64,000 nucleotides of DNA. Origin: Pseudidiomarina woesei. Its GTDB lineage: Bacteria; Pseudomonadota; Gammaproteobacteria; Enterobacterales; Alteromonadaceae. This document shows positions 35,827 through 47,981 of the stretch, piece after piece; positions within the stretch are counted from its first letter, which is position 1; every line of letters begins with the position of its first letter. The position numbers were made by a program, and so were the translations under genes. Location: assembly GCF_001418345.1 (NCBI RefSeq), contig NZ_LIPW01000003.1, positions 124,001 to 188,000 on the forward strand. The letters run 5' to 3'. The notes beneath the pieces were generated by a model. That model did not search any database, had not been told where the DNA came from, and saw nothing but the letters and a program-made list of their open reading frames with translations.

Positions 35827-37983
35827 TTAAAAGTTCCAGCGAACCGTTGCTGAATAGTTACGTGGCGCACCGTAATAACCTTGCGTTGGCCACAGCAAAC
35901 TATTGATGTATTTCTTGTCCAACACGTTATTGGCGTTCACCGTTAAGCTAACGGCATCGGTAAACTGGTAGCTGGCCATGAGGTTCAAACGGCCATAAGC
36001 CTCTTGGGTGGTCACGATAGTTTCGCCAGCGTTGGCGTAGCTATTACCTACCACGCCCTGCACGCGCGAAATTGTGTCTTGCCAGTTAAAGCTCGCGCCT
36101 ACTTTTAGCTGCTCAAGCGCGGCTGGGCGATAAGTTAAAGACGCGCGGAACAAGTTTTCTGGCGTATAGTCTTCCACAGTACGGTCGCCGTCTACCTCAA
36201 ACGAAGTTGCCGCAATACTACCTTGCAAACCTTCGGCAAGCTCGCCCGACAGCTCAACTTCAATACCTTGGCTAGATACTCCTTCAGCGGCTCTATATAC
36301 CGGCTCAGGGGCATTGGTGTTGGGGTTAGTGACGGTACCGTCACCCACCGCTAGGTTTTTCTGTTTCACATGAAAAAACGCAGCTGACAGCAACGCACCG
36401 CCGTTCGCTAATTCGGTTTTAAAACCAATTTCTGAGTTCTCACCGGTTAACGCAGGCAAGCGCTCAAAATTACGGTCGCGCAGGTTTTGCGCTTGGAAGG
36501 TTTCGGTGTACGACGCATAAACCGTGGTGCTTGGCGTGACATTATGGGTAACCCCAACATAAGGAATAAATTGGCCTTCGTCGCGTGACTGGTCAACTCC
36601 GTATTGCAAACCTTCTGTCGTGAATTCGTTGTAACGGCCACCTAACAATAGCTTGGTGTCTAACGACAAACTTAAGCGCGCTTGGGCGTAAATCGCTTTT
36701 TGCGTATTTTCAATATCGCTACCGGCTAAGCCGTCTGTAAACTCTGGAAATGGTGTGTTGCCGTTCCAGTCTTCAAGGGCTGGCATGGCCGGAAACCCGT
36801 TGCCAGTATGAAAGTCATACAAAGACATTTCATCAAAATTCAATGTCGCATAGTTGGCACCAACCACAACCTCATGCTCTAAGCTACCCGTTATAAAGCG
36901 ACCACTGGCATAAAGGTCAAAGCTGTCTTGGCTGTCATCAAAGTCAAATTCACTACCATAGCCTAACAAGCCCAAGCCAGTTTCAGGGTCTAAGCCGGTC
37001 GCAGGGTCTGGTAAATAAGTATAAAACAGATAACTATCTTCGTCGGTGCGCACGCGATTGTAGGCAAAGCGCAAATTCCAGTTATCAGAAAGTACCGTTT
37101 CCACGTCCACAAAGCTGCGGCTTTCACTCACATTCCACTGCGACCAGTCAGCCGCAATATTGGTGGAACTATCAAAGTTAGTTGGCGTGCCGTCGCCATA
37201 ATGTAAGGTTAACGCACCCCACATGTTGCCGTCAGTGTCACTTCGGTGTTCGCTGTGGCCAAGGGTAATTAAGGTGTTTGCCGTAGGCGCGTAATCAATC
37301 ACACCGTAGAAAAGCTGCGAGTTATTTTGGTAGCGATCTAAGTACGACTCGCGGTCGTCGCCAACGAGCACCACACGCCCCCGAACAGAGTCACTAAGCG
37401 CGCCAGTAAAATCACCTTCTAAACGTTTACCAGACCAAGAGCTCAGCGAGGCAACAACAGAGCCTTGGGCTTCTGATTTCGGCCGCTTACGTACCATGTT
37501 TACCGTGGCAGAAGGGCTACCAACACCGGTCATCACGCCATTGGCACCATGTACCACTTCAATACGCTCGTATAAGGCTGAGTCCATGCGGCCGTGGCTG
37601 TTGCTGTTAACTAGCGGCAAACCTAAGCCGTCTACTTGAAAATTACTTAATTCAAAGCCGCGCGAGGTGTAGTAGGTGCGGTCAGTTTCTACTTGTTCCA
37701 CATTAATTGTGGCTGAATTTTCTAAAGCAGTATTAATGTCGGTTAGGCCGAAATCGCGAATACGCTCTTGGGTTATAACCGTAACCGTTTGCGGGGTTTC
37801 TTTAATTGAAATATCAATTTTGGTCGCTGATTTTTGGTCGCCAGCAAGGTAACCGCTTTGCTGTTCGCCACGAATTTGCAGACGTTCAATCGCCTCGGTC
37901 GTTTGCGGTTCTAACGCTGCAGCCTGAGCAACAGGAACTCCCACCGCAATAAACACACAGGTAATCGCTGAAAATTTATTCAC
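35827..37983 (-). CDS. TonB-dependent siderophore receptor
   Basis: A 718-residue outer-membrane receptor with a signal peptide ending near AQAAALEP, a plug that contains ISIKETPQTVTVITQERIRDFGL and VDGLGLPLVN, and a barrel ending in YSATVRWNF. These are features of FhuE/FpvA-like siderophore receptors. The start is a GTG preceded by AGGGG. A site close to the Fur consensus lies 55 bases upstream. With the downstream PepSY protein it forms an iron-siderophore uptake pair; the siderophore cannot be identified, and no biosynthesis genes are in the window. Confidence 0.9.
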   Translation of the reverse strand: MNKFSAITCVFIAVGVPVAQAAALEPQTTEAIERLQIRGEQQSGYLAGDQKSATKIDISIKETPQTVTVITQERIRDFGLTDINTALENSATINVEQVETDRTYYTSRGFELSNFQVDGLGLPLVNSNSHGRMDSALYERIEVVHGANGVMTGVGSPSATVNMVRKRPKSEAQGSVVASLSSWSGKRLEGDFTGALSDSVRGRVVLVGDDRESYLDRYQNNSQLFYGVIDYAPTANTLITLGHSEHRSDTDGNMWGALTLHYGDGTPTNFDSSTNIAADWSQWNVSESRSFVDVETVLSDNWNLRFAYNRVRTDEDSYLFYTYLPDPATGLDPETGLGLLGYGSEFDFDDSQDSFDLYASGRFITGSLEHEVVVGANYATLNFDEMSLYDFHTGNGFPAMPALEDWNGNTPFPEFTDGLAGSDIENTQKAIYAQARLSLSLDTKLLLGGRYNEFTTEGLQYGVDQSRDEGQFIPYVGVTHNVTPSTTVYASYTETFQAQNLRDRNFERLPALTGENSEIGFKTELANGGALLSAAFFHVKQKNLAVGDGTVTNPNTNAPEPVYRAAEGVSSQGIEVELSGELAEGLQGSIAATSFEVDGDRTVEDYTPENLFRASLTYRPAALEQLKVGASFNWQDTISRVQGVVGNSYANAGETIVTTQEAYGRLNLMASYQFTDAVSLTVNANNVLDKKYINSLLWPTQGYYGAPRNYSATVRWNF

Positions 37984-38037
37984 GTTCGCACCCCTAAATA
38001 GAATTAATTTTGCTTAGGGTTGCGATCCTAATGTAAA

Positions 38038-38052
38038 TGCGAACAATTCTCA
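38038..38052. promoter_or_regulatory. Fur-box-like site upstream of the siderophore receptor
   Basis: TGCGAACAATTCTCA matches the palindromic Fur consensus TGAGAATnATTCTCA at 12 of 14 informative positions. It lies 55 bases upstream of the GTG start of the receptor, where a promoter is expected, and is flanked by AAA and ATA. Confidence 0.7.
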
Positions 38053-38066
38053 ATACTGTTTTTTAT

Positions 38067-38942
38067 TTATTCTGTAAAATACCGCACATGCCCAATAAAA
38101 CTGCGGGCCACAGGCCCTAATGTCTGAGCGTCACGAAAATTCAAAAACAAACTTAAGGTGCGCGTTGCCCCGCGCGTAAGCTGAATGGGCGTCAACACAC
38201 CATATTGCAATGACTCGGCAATAGCCGTTTTGGGCAGCCAGGCGAAGCCCAAATTTTTCTGAATTAATTCAATAGAAGTTGCCATATGGCTCACCGTCCA
38301 GCGTTGCTCTGAGCCAAGCCAGCCAACATCAATTTGGCGCTCTTGCCCCGAGTCACGCAGCACTATTTGGCGATATTGCTTGAGATCTTCCGGTGTGACG
38401 TTGTGCTTTTGTGCTAACGGATGCTTGGCACCACACACTGCCATAAACTCCATTTGACACAGGTCTTCACTTAACTCATTGGCGAGGGTAAACGGCGACA
38501 AAGCAATTTCTGCCACACCTTTGTTAAGTAGCTCGTTGGCGCCGTTTAAGATGGTTTCAATAACCTCTATGTGAACCAAAGGAAACTCTTTTGACACTTC
38601 GGCAAGGGCTTGATACAGCACTGACTTGGGAAAGGCTTCGTCCACGGCAATTGCAAGGCGCGACTCAACCCCTTGCTTAAGGTTTTTGGCCACGTTCTCA
38701 AAGCGCTCGGTTTCTGCCAGCAAGTAGGTAATGCGGCGCAGTAACTGCTGCCCAGCAGGTGTAATTTGTGTCTTTCTACCTTGCACTTCTATTAGTTGCA
38801 CGCCCAGTTGTTCTTCCAGTTTATTCACCGCGTGGTGCACGGTTGACTGGCTTTTATGCACGTGGTCTGCCGCTTGCTGAAAGCCGCCAAAGTCGGCCAC
38901 AGCTTTAAACATTCGCCACTGTTCTATGGTTGAGCGTGCCAC
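38067..38942 (-). CDS. LysR-family transcriptional regulator
   Basis: About 291 residues. The N-terminal winged helix is typical (MFKAVADFGGFQQAADHVHKSQSTVHHAVNKLEEQLGVQL), followed by a periplasmic-binding-like effector domain. It does not carry the paired redox cysteines of OxyR (only one Cys, in FMAVCGAKH, lies in the relevant region). A TTG at 38957 is a possible start; the GTG at 38942 has a GGAG site 9 bases upstream and is preferred. It follows katG on the same strand, separated by the katG terminator, so a link to peroxide control is possible but not shown. Confidence 0.85.
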   Translation of the reverse strand: MARSTIEQWRMFKAVADFGGFQQAADHVHKSQSTVHHAVNKLEEQLGVQLIEVQGRKTQITPAGQQLLRRITYLLAETERFENVAKNLKQGVESRLAIAVDEAFPKSVLYQALAEVSKEFPLVHIEVIETILNGANELLNKGVAEIALSPFTLANELSEDLCQMEFMAVCGAKHPLAQKHNVTPEDLKQYRQIVLRDSGQERQIDVGWLGSEQRWTVSHMATSIELIQKNLGFAWLPKTAIAESLQYGVLTPIQLTRGATRTLSLFLNFRDAQTLGPVARSFIGHVRYFTE

Positions 38943-38955
38943 CTGTGGTTTCTCC

Positions 38956-38983
38956 AAAAATAAAGGGAGCCGAAGCTCCCTTT
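38956..38983 (-). terminator. Rho-independent terminator after katG
   Basis: On the minus strand, AAAGGGAGC and GCTCCCTTT form a 9-bp stem closed by the stable TTCG tetraloop, followed by ATTTTT. It begins about 20 bases after the katG stop and directly precedes the LysR gene, so the two are probably separately transcribed. Confidence 0.88.
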
Positions 38984-39002
38984 ATACTATTGATGTGATT
39001 GC

Positions 39003-41258
<2,256 letters not shown>

Positions 41259-41307
41259 CTATATAGGAATAGTCGATCACAGAAAAAAACGCATAACCAA
41301 AAAAACA

Positions 41308-41320
41308 GATTAAATTAATC
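41308..41320. promoter_or_regulatory. Short palindrome in the katG upstream region
   Basis: GATTAAATTAATC is a perfect 13-base palindrome about 92 bases upstream of the katG ATG, and GATTAAAA recurs just after it at 41329. It could be a regulator site, for example for the LysR protein encoded after katG, but AT-rich palindromes of this length are common and the assignment is weak. Confidence 0.3.
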
Positions 41321-41403
41321 GAAAAACCGATTAAAACAGGCGGTTATCTCCGTATACCACAGCATTTAAGGCCTGCAGAAATGTAACAAAAAAGATGTAT
41401 GTT

Positions 41404-41817
41404 CTAAGGGGTTTTCATGTATTCAATCAAAGCATGACGGTCATCAGCCTTTGGCAAACCCAAAAACGGCATGCACATGTCGGGCACCATTTGTTGTGGC
41501 TTTGTTAACCACTCGTTTAACACTGGCTCTGTCCAAACAATATCTAGTTGCTGCACCTCTTCGGTAAACATATAGCCTTCAACTGTGGCAATCTTTCGCC
41601 CCAGTAAACCGGCTAAGTGCGGCCCAAAAAACTGACTTTTATTAGGGTCCATACTATGACACGCCGAACAGCGATACTTAAATACCTTAGCACCTTTGGC
41701 GATGACTTCGGGCGACGCCTGCACTTGCGATTTTACGTCACCAAAAGGCGACGGCGTTTCATGAAAAGCGCTACACCCAACCACAAAAAAAATAAACATA
41801 AACAACATATAACGCAT
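41404..41817 (-). CDS. Small lipoprotein cytochrome c
   Basis: A 137-residue class I cytochrome c. A lipoprotein signal (MRYMLFMFIFFVVGC) is followed by the heme motif CSACH, PHLAGLLGRKIATVEGY and the likely axial Met in CMPFLG, as in cytochrome c2-like proteins. It would be anchored in the periplasm and carry electrons. The frame is open to 41895, but the chosen ATG has a GAGG site and begins the signal peptide directly. It shares strand with katG, 187 bases upstream of it; an electron-donor role for the peroxidase is speculation. Confidence 0.85.
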   Translation of the reverse strand: MRYMLFMFIFFVVGCSAFHETPSPFGDVKSQVQASPEVIAKGAKVFKYRCSACHSMDPNKSQFFGPHLAGLLGRKIATVEGYMFTEEVQQLDIVWTEPVLNEWLTKPQQMVPDMCMPFLGLPKADDRHALIEYMKTP

Positions 41818-41839
41818 GGCCACCTCTATCACTTCTTCG

Positions 41840-42604
41840 CTAGGTAGTTCGAACATAGCGACTGAGATGATAAGCACACATATGCACCTCATCATCGCGC
41901 AACTGTGATTTTGCCTTACCGATATAATTTGGCAAGACCAATGGGTTTAGTACAGAAACATTGGCCTTTCTACCTAACTCGGTGGTTTTAACATACCAGC
42001 CAGGAAACACCACAATTCCGCGCACATTAAATCGCTTACCTGTCGACTCAAAAAGTTGCTTATGTAACCAACCGCTTGCTGCTTTTACTTGCGTCAAAGC
42101 ATCACTTTGAATGGGCTGTCCACCCCGTAGTATTTGTTTTCCGTTGTAAAACAACACTGACTTGTGTTTATCACTTTTCGACATTGTTTTTGTTTCAATA
42201 ACATAAACGCCAGAGCGGTGAATGACGACATGATCAAGATTAAAGTTTTCACCTTCAATATCATGAAATACTTGCGCGCCATCTAAACGTAGTCGCTCCA
42301 AAAATTGACCAACTGCTTTTTCTCCCATAAGCCCAAGTTTTATTTTTTTGGCTTCTCTAAAGCCTTGAAAAATGCGTGCTACGCTAAACCCCATAAAAGG
42401 CAGTATTAATAGTGTCCAAAAATATGGATTCACTTGACCTCCCGTAACATAGGGTAACCAAATAAAAAAAGCTGACAGCAGCAGAATCACGATAACCATA
42501 TAATGGAAAATTATCTTGTCCATGCCTACGTCAACTAAACGGCGATGCAGCGATTCGCCGGGGTTCCGAAGCGGACTTGCTTTTAGTGGAGATATCTTGG
42601 CCAT
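41840..42604 (-). CDS. NERD-domain membrane protein
   Basis: A 254-residue protein. Two membrane helices (FHYMVIVILLLSAFFIWLPYV and PYFWTLLILPFMGFSVARIF) precede a nuclease-related NERD domain with GEKAVGQFLERL, NLDHVVIHRSGVYVIETKTMS (the E-x-K catalytic-type motif of PD-(D/E)XK nucleases) and a later VVFPGW. NERD proteins are thought to act on nucleic acids, but the function is not established. It is the only NERD gene seen and lies 22 bases before the cytochrome c gene on the same strand. Confidence 0.85.
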   Translation of the reverse strand: MAKISPLKASPLRNPGESLHRRLVDVGMDKIIFHYMVIVILLLSAFFIWLPYVTGGQVNPYFWTLLILPFMGFSVARIFQGFREAKKIKLGLMGEKAVGQFLERLRLDGAQVFHDIEGENFNLDHVVIHRSGVYVIETKTMSKSDKHKSVLFYNGKQILRGGQPIQSDALTQVKAASGWLHKQLFESTGKRFNVRGIVVFPGWYVKTTELGRKANVSVLNPLVLPNYIGKAKSQLRDDEVHMCAYHLSRYVRTT

Positions 42605-42780
42605 GCTTTTATTATCCCTAATGTATTCATGAGTAATTAATACCCTGAACCCTGATCAAAGTCTAATTCCAAAATTAGGTTAGCGCCTGACAAGTCTCAA
42701 CTTTCTGATAAACTACGAATACCGAACAGCGTAGCGCACCAACAGCGCAGCGCACGAATCACGAAACACGGAAGCCCCAT

Positions 42781-43410
42781 ATGCCACTACACGTTATCAA
42801 ACACCCACTGGTACAACACAAACTTGGCCTGATGCGCGAAGCGGACATTTCCACCAAAAGCTTCCGTGAACTCACCAACGAGCTAGGTAATTTACTTACT
42901 TATGAGGCCACCAGCGACTTTGAACTTGAGCCAAATACCATTACCAGTTGGAGCGGCGATGCCATTGAAGTGCAAAAGCTTAAGGGTAAAAAAGTGACTG
43001 TGGTGCCTATCTTGCGGGCAGGCATTGGCATGCTAGACGGCGTATTAGACCTAATTCCGAGTGCGAAAGTGAGCGTGGTTGGCTTGTACCGTGACGAAGA
43101 AACGCTAGAGCCAGTTCCGTATTTTCAGAAGCTGGTGAAAGACATTGACCAACGCATTGCGCTGGTTATTGACCCCATGCTGGCAACCGGCGGCACCATG
43201 GTAGCCACCATTGATATGCTGAAGCAAAAAGGCTGCGAACAAATTCGCGTGCTGGTTCTGGTTGCCGCGCCCGAAGGTGTGGATAAAGTACTCGAAGCCC
43301 ACCCAGACGTGCACATTTATGCGGCCGCGCTTGACTCGCACTTGAATGAACACGGCTATATTGTGCCGGGCTTAGGTGACGCTGGGGATAAAATTTTCGG
43401 TACCCGCTAA
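42781..43410 (+). CDS. upp: Uracil phosphoribosyltransferase
   Basis: A 209-residue enzyme of pyrimidine salvage: uracil plus PRPP gives UMP. It opens [24 protein letters not shown] as in E. coli Upp, the PRPP motif is [10 protein letters not shown], and [17 protein letters not shown] ends the protein. A GGAAG site precedes the ATG. It is convergent with yjjJ; their stop codons overlap by 4 bases. Confidence 0.97.
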   Translation: MPLHVIKHPLVQHKLGLMREADISTKSFRELTNELGNLLTYEATSDFELEPNTITSWSGDAIEVQKLKGKKVTVVPILRAGIGMLDGVLDLIPSAKVSVVGLYRDEETLEPVPYFQKLVKDIDQRIALVIDPMLATGGTMVATIDMLKQKGCEQIRVLVLVAAPEGVDKVLEAHPDVHIYAAALDSHLNEHGYIVPGLGDAGDKIFGTR

Positions 43411-44780
43411 GCCATACGGTTAATGGTTTCCGCAAATGCTTGCACGACCGCATACTGCTGCCTTGCAATCTCGCGGAAACCTTCGCTTATCGAGCTGTCG
43501 TTAATGACCGCCGGCCAAAACTCGTGCGCCATGGCTAGTGCCGCTAGCCAATGCACTTGGCGCACGTATGAATTTAACTTTGGCCGATACACATCATTTT
43601 TCATGTCGCCTGACGTGTTCGGTGCATAGTGCATAGGCAGCATGTCGTATACCGGCGCTAACTGATAAGGGCGTCGCCCCTCATGCAACACCGACAAATT
43701 ACCCAAGTGCATGTCGGTATTACCAATAAGTTGGCCAAATGCCCAAGCAATTGTTGCTTGCAACTGCGCTTGTTCACTTACCACATTCTCTGCACACAGT
43801 GCCGCCGTGAGTTCCGGCCAAGATGTTTGGCCCTGCCCGACAAATTCAAGATCAAGACTTTGCAGTGAAACGACACCAACACGGCCTCGCGGCGGAATGC
43901 GATCAAAACGCTGTGACTGCATAAATACGCGGTTGGCCGTTTCAAAACTGGTATTGTGCGCCGCAATGGCCGGCTGCACAGCATTCATCGCTCTGGCTGC
44001 ATGAGCCTCCGCGAATAGCAAGTCAGCCCAGCGCCTAGCGACAATATTTTCAGCATTGGCGTTCGACTGGCGCGCATGTAGTCGCCCCGAAAATTTTATA
44101 ATACTTGGCTGCTTGTTCACCGTCGCAAGCAACTTAGGCTGCTCCCCTTTTGCCGACGAATCAAAGTGCTCACCAGCGGCAATTGCGTCAGCCCGTGCTG
44201 CAATTGCTGTGCGATTTAGGCTAGCGCTCGGTTGCGACTCAAGCCATTGTTGATAGGCGTATTCACCAATAAGCAAATTACCAACATGCTCAGCAGGTTC
44301 ATTAATCAACACCCGCAAAACATCGTCTTCTTGCCATTTAATTGGGTCAGCTTGAGTCACCACGCCTCGCAATACAAGGCTTTGAGCATAAATACGACCC
44401 AAAAACCCTTGCGGACGCATATCACTCATCCACCAAGGTAGCGACATATAATGTCGCCACTCAGTGTCGTTTGCGGCACGCTGGTATTTCACCACGTAGC
44501 TTTGCTCAGGGAATACGGGTGTCAGTGTCGCGAATTGTTCGGCATGCCCTTGTCGGTTAACACGATAAATAGGAATGTGCTGGTTCGGTACACCTGCAAT
44601 TGTTCGCGCCGCATACCACAAGGTGCTGCGCCCCGCGGCCGCTTTGATAACTTGATCACCAAGTTTATTTAGCTGCCGACTCATGGTTGAAACATTCACA
44701 CCAAAGCGCAAGGCCAAGTTTTTTGCTGACTCAGGCCCCGCGCGAAGTGTAATCAAAATGTTTCTAGATGTTATACCCAT
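43407..44780 (-). CDS. yjjJ: YjjJ-like HipA-family kinase with N-terminal HTH
   Basis: About 457 residues. The first 60 residues form a helix-turn-helix ([22 protein letters not shown]), then a HipA-like kinase body with QPSIIKFSG and the active-site segments [16 protein letters not shown] (catalytic Asp/Asn loop) and [12 protein letters not shown] (DFG-like metal Asp). This is the architecture of E. coli YjjJ, an orphan HipA homolog that carries its own DNA-binding domain in place of a separate HipB. Toxicity through kinase activity is known for the family. No antitoxin gene is adjacent. A GTG three bases earlier is an alternative start. Confidence 0.85.
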   Translation of the reverse strand: MGITSRNILITLRAGPESAKNLALRFGVNVSTMSRQLNKLGDQVIKAAAGRSTLWYAARTIAGVPNQHIPIYRVNRQGHAEQFATLTPVFPEQSYVVKYQRAANDTEWRHYMSLPWWMSDMRPQGFLGRIYAQSLVLRGVVTQADPIKWQEDDVLRVLINEPAEHVGNLLIGEYAYQQWLESQPSASLNRTAIAARADAIAAGEHFDSSAKGEQPKLLATVNKQPSIIKFSGRLHARQSNANAENIVARRWADLLFAEAHAARAMNAVQPAIAAHNTSFETANRVFMQSQRFDRIPPRGRVGVVSLQSLDLEFVGQGQTSWPELTAALCAENVVSEQAQLQATIAWAFGQLIGNTDMHLGNLSVLHEGRRPYQLAPVYDMLPMHYAPNTSGDMKNDVYRPKLNSYVRQVHWLAALAMAHEFWPAVINDSSISEGFREIARQQYAVVQAFAETINRMA

Positions 44781-45049
44781 CACTCAACCATTTGTGGGAA
44801 ATCACTTTAAAAGAACAATTAATAATAAATATTGCACAACAAAATGCATTCGTAAAATTTATTTTATTACCATATTTTTCATTTGTTTATATTAATCACA
44901 AAGAAAGCATGCAAGTGAATACGCAATAAAAAATTAAAACGTTTATTTTTATAAATAACTTATTATAAATAGTTATTCTAGAAAACTTAAGCTATAACTA
45001 ACTTGCGACTGCCCACACGGGGTGAGCAGCGCCACACGAGATGACCACT
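44781..45049. other. AT-rich spacer between yjjJ and mscL
   Basis: This 269-base divergent promoter region is markedly AT-rich. AATAACT (44954-44960) and AGTTATT (44971-44977) form an exact 7-bp inverted repeat, and TTATAAATA occurs twice close by. No RNA gene is recognised. It should hold the promoters of yjjJ and mscL. Confidence 0.5.
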
Positions 45050-45496
45050 ATGTTGAACGAATTCAAAAAGTTTGCGTTAAAAGGCAACGTCGTAGATATG
45101 GCTGTGGGTATTATCATTGGCGGTGCGTTTGGCACCATTGTGAAAAGCTTTGTGGCCGACATTATAATGCCGCCTATTGGCTTAATGTTAGGCGGTGTTG
45201 ATTTTACCGACATGTTTGTGGTGTTGCGCGCCGGCATTGAAAACCCTGGCCCCTATGTGGCACTTGCTGACGCTCAAGCGGCCGGTGCCGTCACGCTTAA
45301 TTACGGGGTATTTATTACCAACACCATTAGCTTCATTATTGTGGCATTTGCGGTGTTCTGGTTGGTAAAAGGCATGAACAGCTTGCGCACTAAAGAAGAA
45401 CCCGCACCGGTGACCACCAAAGACTGCCCGCACTGTTGCACCAGCATTCCATTAGCGGCCAAGCGCTGCCCAGCGTGCACCTCAGAGTTAAGCTAA
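45050..45496 (+). CDS. mscL: Large-conductance mechanosensitive channel MscL with C-terminal zinc ribbon
   Basis: A 148-residue MscL, the membrane tension-gated emergency valve. It begins [28 protein letters not shown] (first helix and pore), with the second helix [24 protein letters not shown]. The C-terminal tail differs from E. coli MscL: after the linker it carries CPHC and CPAC, a likely zinc-binding ribbon. The ATG at 45041 is an alternative start, but the family begins at MLNEF. It is convergent with the phosphodiesterase gene with a 4-base overlap. Confidence 0.93.
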   Translation: MLNEFKKFALKGNVVDMAVGIIIGGAFGTIVKSFVADIIMPPIGLMLGGVDFTDMFVVLRAGIENPGPYVALADAQAAGAVTLNYGVFITNTISFIIVAFAVFWLVKGMNSLRTKEEPAPVTTKDCPHCCTSIPLAAKRCPACTSELS

Positions 45497-46716
45497 TCTT
45501 GCTTAAGTAGCGGCGCCAGCACCTTGGCGTCGCCATCTATTGGACTAAGAAGTTCTAGCCCCAATAACTGCGCCATAAACGGGTAAATATGAATATTGCT
45601 AAAGCGCTGCAGTGGCGCTTTTGCTTTTATGGCTGGCCCAGCGGCTATGAAAATACCATCCATGTCGCGATTCGAGTGATAGCCGTGCGTGCCGCCATCT
45701 TTGCGCTTTTCCGGTGGGCGGCTAGTGAAAATGGCCGGCGCTTTGGTGCCTAAAATAATGGCCGGCTTACGCGCCGTTTCTGTCACGCCTAATTGCGCTA
45801 GCTGCGCCTCTGTTTCTAACCAATATTGACCGTTTTTGGCGGCCTGTAAGCGTTGCTTTAAAACGTTTATTTGCTCTGTGGTGGTGCTTTCGTGCGCATA
45901 AATCATTAGGCGCGTGGCACCGTTCACCACTTCAAATAACTGCTCATCTATATTGAACGCTGAATAATCAATCATCGCTTCGGCTTTAATTTGCGACATA
46001 CCATGATCCGACACCAAAATAAGATTTACCGGCTCATCAACTTCGGTTTGCAGCCGCTGCCAAAGCTCGCCAATTAATTGGTCGACATGCTGCACCGCCT
46101 TACCTACTTGCGGTGCCTCAGGCCCAAAGCGATGACCCATAGTGTCAACTACCGAAAAGTAGCCCGTGACTAAACGCGGGCGTGCCGCTTTGGGCAGCTT
46201 TAACCACTGCACAATTTGATCAATGCGCTGACGGTTCGGCGTGGGCGTGCTGTATTTGTAGTAATAGCTGGCGGTACGGCCATTAATACGTGCCTCAGAC
46301 TCAGGCCAGAAAAACGTGGCGGCTTTAACCCCCTGAAACTCAGCTAAGTTCCAGATTGGCAGGGTGGTTAACCAGGTGCTGTCTTGAACACCATCGCCCA
46401 TTTTGTAGTGTTGCTTACGCTCAGTGTCATAAAAGTTATTGTCCACAATACCGTGATTTGATGGGTACTGGCCGGTCACAATCGATAAATGGTTAGGAAA
46501 CGTCTTTGACGGGTAAACTGGAATAAGCCCTTCAGCGCGTATGCCTTGCTGGGCAATTTTCGCAATGTTCGGGGCGCCGTGCAGCTCAATGTAGTCGTGG
46601 CGAAAACCGTCAATTGAGATAAGCACAACCGTTTGCTCGCTGTTGGGTTGCGCTGTGTTTGCTGTCGCAACACCCGTTACAAAAAGCGTAAGGAAAATAG
46701 CCCCAAAATACCGCAT
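45493..46716 (-). CDS. Secreted nucleotide pyrophosphatase/phosphodiesterase (alkaline phosphatase superfamily)
   Basis: A 407-residue NPP-type enzyme with a signal peptide ([21 protein letters not shown]). Metal-site and catalytic motifs: [10 protein letters not shown], the nucleophile Thr in [41 protein letters not shown] and GTHGYHSN. Such enzymes hydrolyse phosphodiester and pyrophosphate bonds of nucleotides or lipids in the periplasm. Exact substrate unknown. It has its own 61-base upstream spacer. Confidence 0.9.
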   Translation of the reverse strand: MRYFGAIFLTLFVTGVATANTAQPNSEQTVVLISIDGFRHDYIELHGAPNIAKIAQQGIRAEGLIPVYPSKTFPNHLSIVTGQYPSNHGIVDNNFYDTERKQHYKMGDGVQDSTWLTTLPIWNLAEFQGVKAATFFWPESEARINGRTASYYYKYSTPTPNRQRIDQIVQWLKLPKAARPRLVTGYFSVVDTMGHRFGPEAPQVGKAVQHVDQLIGELWQRLQTEVDEPVNLILVSDHGMSQIKAEAMIDYSAFNIDEQLFEVVNGATRLMIYAHESTTTEQINVLKQRLQAAKNGQYWLETEAQLAQLGVTETARKPAIILGTKAPAIFTSRPPEKRKDGGTHGYHSNRDMDGIFIAAGPAIKAKAPLQRFSNIHIYPFMAQLLGLELLSPIDGDAKVLAPLLKQD

Positions 46717-46777
46717 GTGAAATACTCTAACTGTGTAAATTTGTCAGCGATATTACCACAACATTGTGACCTGTTGG

Positions 46778-47374
46778 TTACTCAGGCAGCCGGCGGAACA
46801 CTAATGTTTGCCAACTGACATCTTGACGGGCTAGCTTATCGCTGGCGGCGCTATTTAAGTGCAACTGCAAGCTGTTCGTTGCCGCTTCGTGAATAAGCCA
46901 ATCGGCATCTAACTCATAGGCCGTTCGGCCATCGTCAAAGTTGCCAAAGCGCAAAGTAATTACGGTGAAACCATTTGGTTTTAACAGCTGTTTAATGCTT
47001 TTTAGCGCTTTTTTCTGTTGATTTCGGTCAAGGTGCATCCACACCGCACTAATAAGCAGCAAGTCATAGCGCTGATTCAGCTTTAAACGCCGCAGCTCCG
47101 GCAGCTTGTCATCAAGCCAAATAATTTCCGATGACTTTTGTTGGCCTAGTTTGCGCAGCTTATCGGCCGGCTCAACCGCCGTCACATGAAAACCTTGATG
47201 GTGCATAGCCAATGCGTCGCGCCCCGAACCCGCACCAATATCGACGATACTCGCGCCGCGCGGCAGCAATTGCAGCACCGGCAACCAGTCGGCGTGCACT
47301 TGCTCAAAGGTTAAACTGTCATATTGCGACGCAAGTTTGTCGGCATTGGTGTGATAAAACGCGATATTTTTCAT
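46778..47374 (-). CDS. Class I SAM-dependent methyltransferase
   Basis: A 198-residue methyltransferase. Motif I is IVDIGAGSGRDALAM near residue 43, motif II-like VTAVEPADKL follows, and LLISAVWMHLD is motif IV. The substrate is unknown. Its start overlaps the stop of the preceding gene (47371-47844) by 4 bases, so the two are co-translated. Confidence 0.88.
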   Translation of the reverse strand: MKNIAFYHTNADKLASQYDSLTFEQVHADWLPVLQLLPRGASIVDIGAGSGRDALAMHHQGFHVTAVEPADKLRKLGQQKSSEIIWLDDKLPELRRLKLNQRYDLLLISAVWMHLDRNQQKKALKSIKQLLKPNGFTVITLRFGNFDDGRTAYELDADWLIHEAATNSLQLHLNSAASDKLARQDVSWQTLVFRRLPE

Positions 47375-47844
47375 TCGTTGCTGTCCGCTTCAGCTAATAA
47401 TCGGTACAACATATCCACTGCGTCGGCTGTTGCTTCACAAATTCTTGCAATGGTTGCTACCCCAAGCTTTTGCCCTTCTTCTTCAATCGGCAACGCGTAC
47501 AAAAACACCACATCGTCACTGTCGTCAACCGAAAAGCCGCTGAATTTCACTTGGTTATTCACATGGTTGGTGAACTCCAATAGCCTTTCGCGGTTAGGCA
47601 AGCTCATAAGGGGGCTTACCGGAGAAAGTACGTGCTCGAACAAAGGTAGGGCAACGAAAAAATAGGCAACAGACCCGGCTTCTGCCAAGCACAACTGAAT
47701 AGGAATGCCTTGGTTACCGTCTTGATCAATGTAACCTTCTGTCGCTACACCAATAACAACGCGGTCATCAAACTCGTCGGGAACTTGGTGGGAAATTCCA
47801 TTTTCATCCAAAGCCTGTATTAATTCGTCTACCGTCATCGCCAT
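47371..47844 (-). CDS. Conserved acidic protein of unknown function (YbjN-like)
   Basis: A 157-residue acidic protein beginning MAMTVDELIQALDENGISH. It has no signal or membrane segment; alternating strands and two helices at the end (ATIARICEATADAVDMLYRLL) suggest the YbjN / type III chaperone-like alpha-beta fold, which is an impression only. The ATG used has AAGGGGG at a 6-base spacing; the ATG at 47859 lacks a site. It is co-translated with the methyltransferase. Confidence 0.65.
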   Translation of the reverse strand: MAMTVDELIQALDENGISHQVPDEFDDRVVIGVATEGYIDQDGNQGIPIQLCLAEAGSVAYFFVALPLFEHVLSPVSPLMSLPNRERLLEFTNHVNNQVKFSGFSVDDSDDVVFLYALPIEEEGQKLGVATIARICEATADAVDMLYRLLAEADSNE

Positions 47845-47981
47845 AGCTGCCCCCTTCATGATTTACATACGGTAGCGGTGGTGGCCCAGTAACTCAACAA
47901 AAACTTTACTTAAGCGGCGCAATGCGCGCTACACTCGAATTTCTCTCTCAGTGACTGTAAGCTCAGAGCAAGGAGACGACT

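Noticed and set aside
44781-45049. AT-rich spacer considered as an attachment site or small RNA gene
   Set aside because: No tRNA end, integrase, duplicated core or clear promoter-terminator pair is visible.
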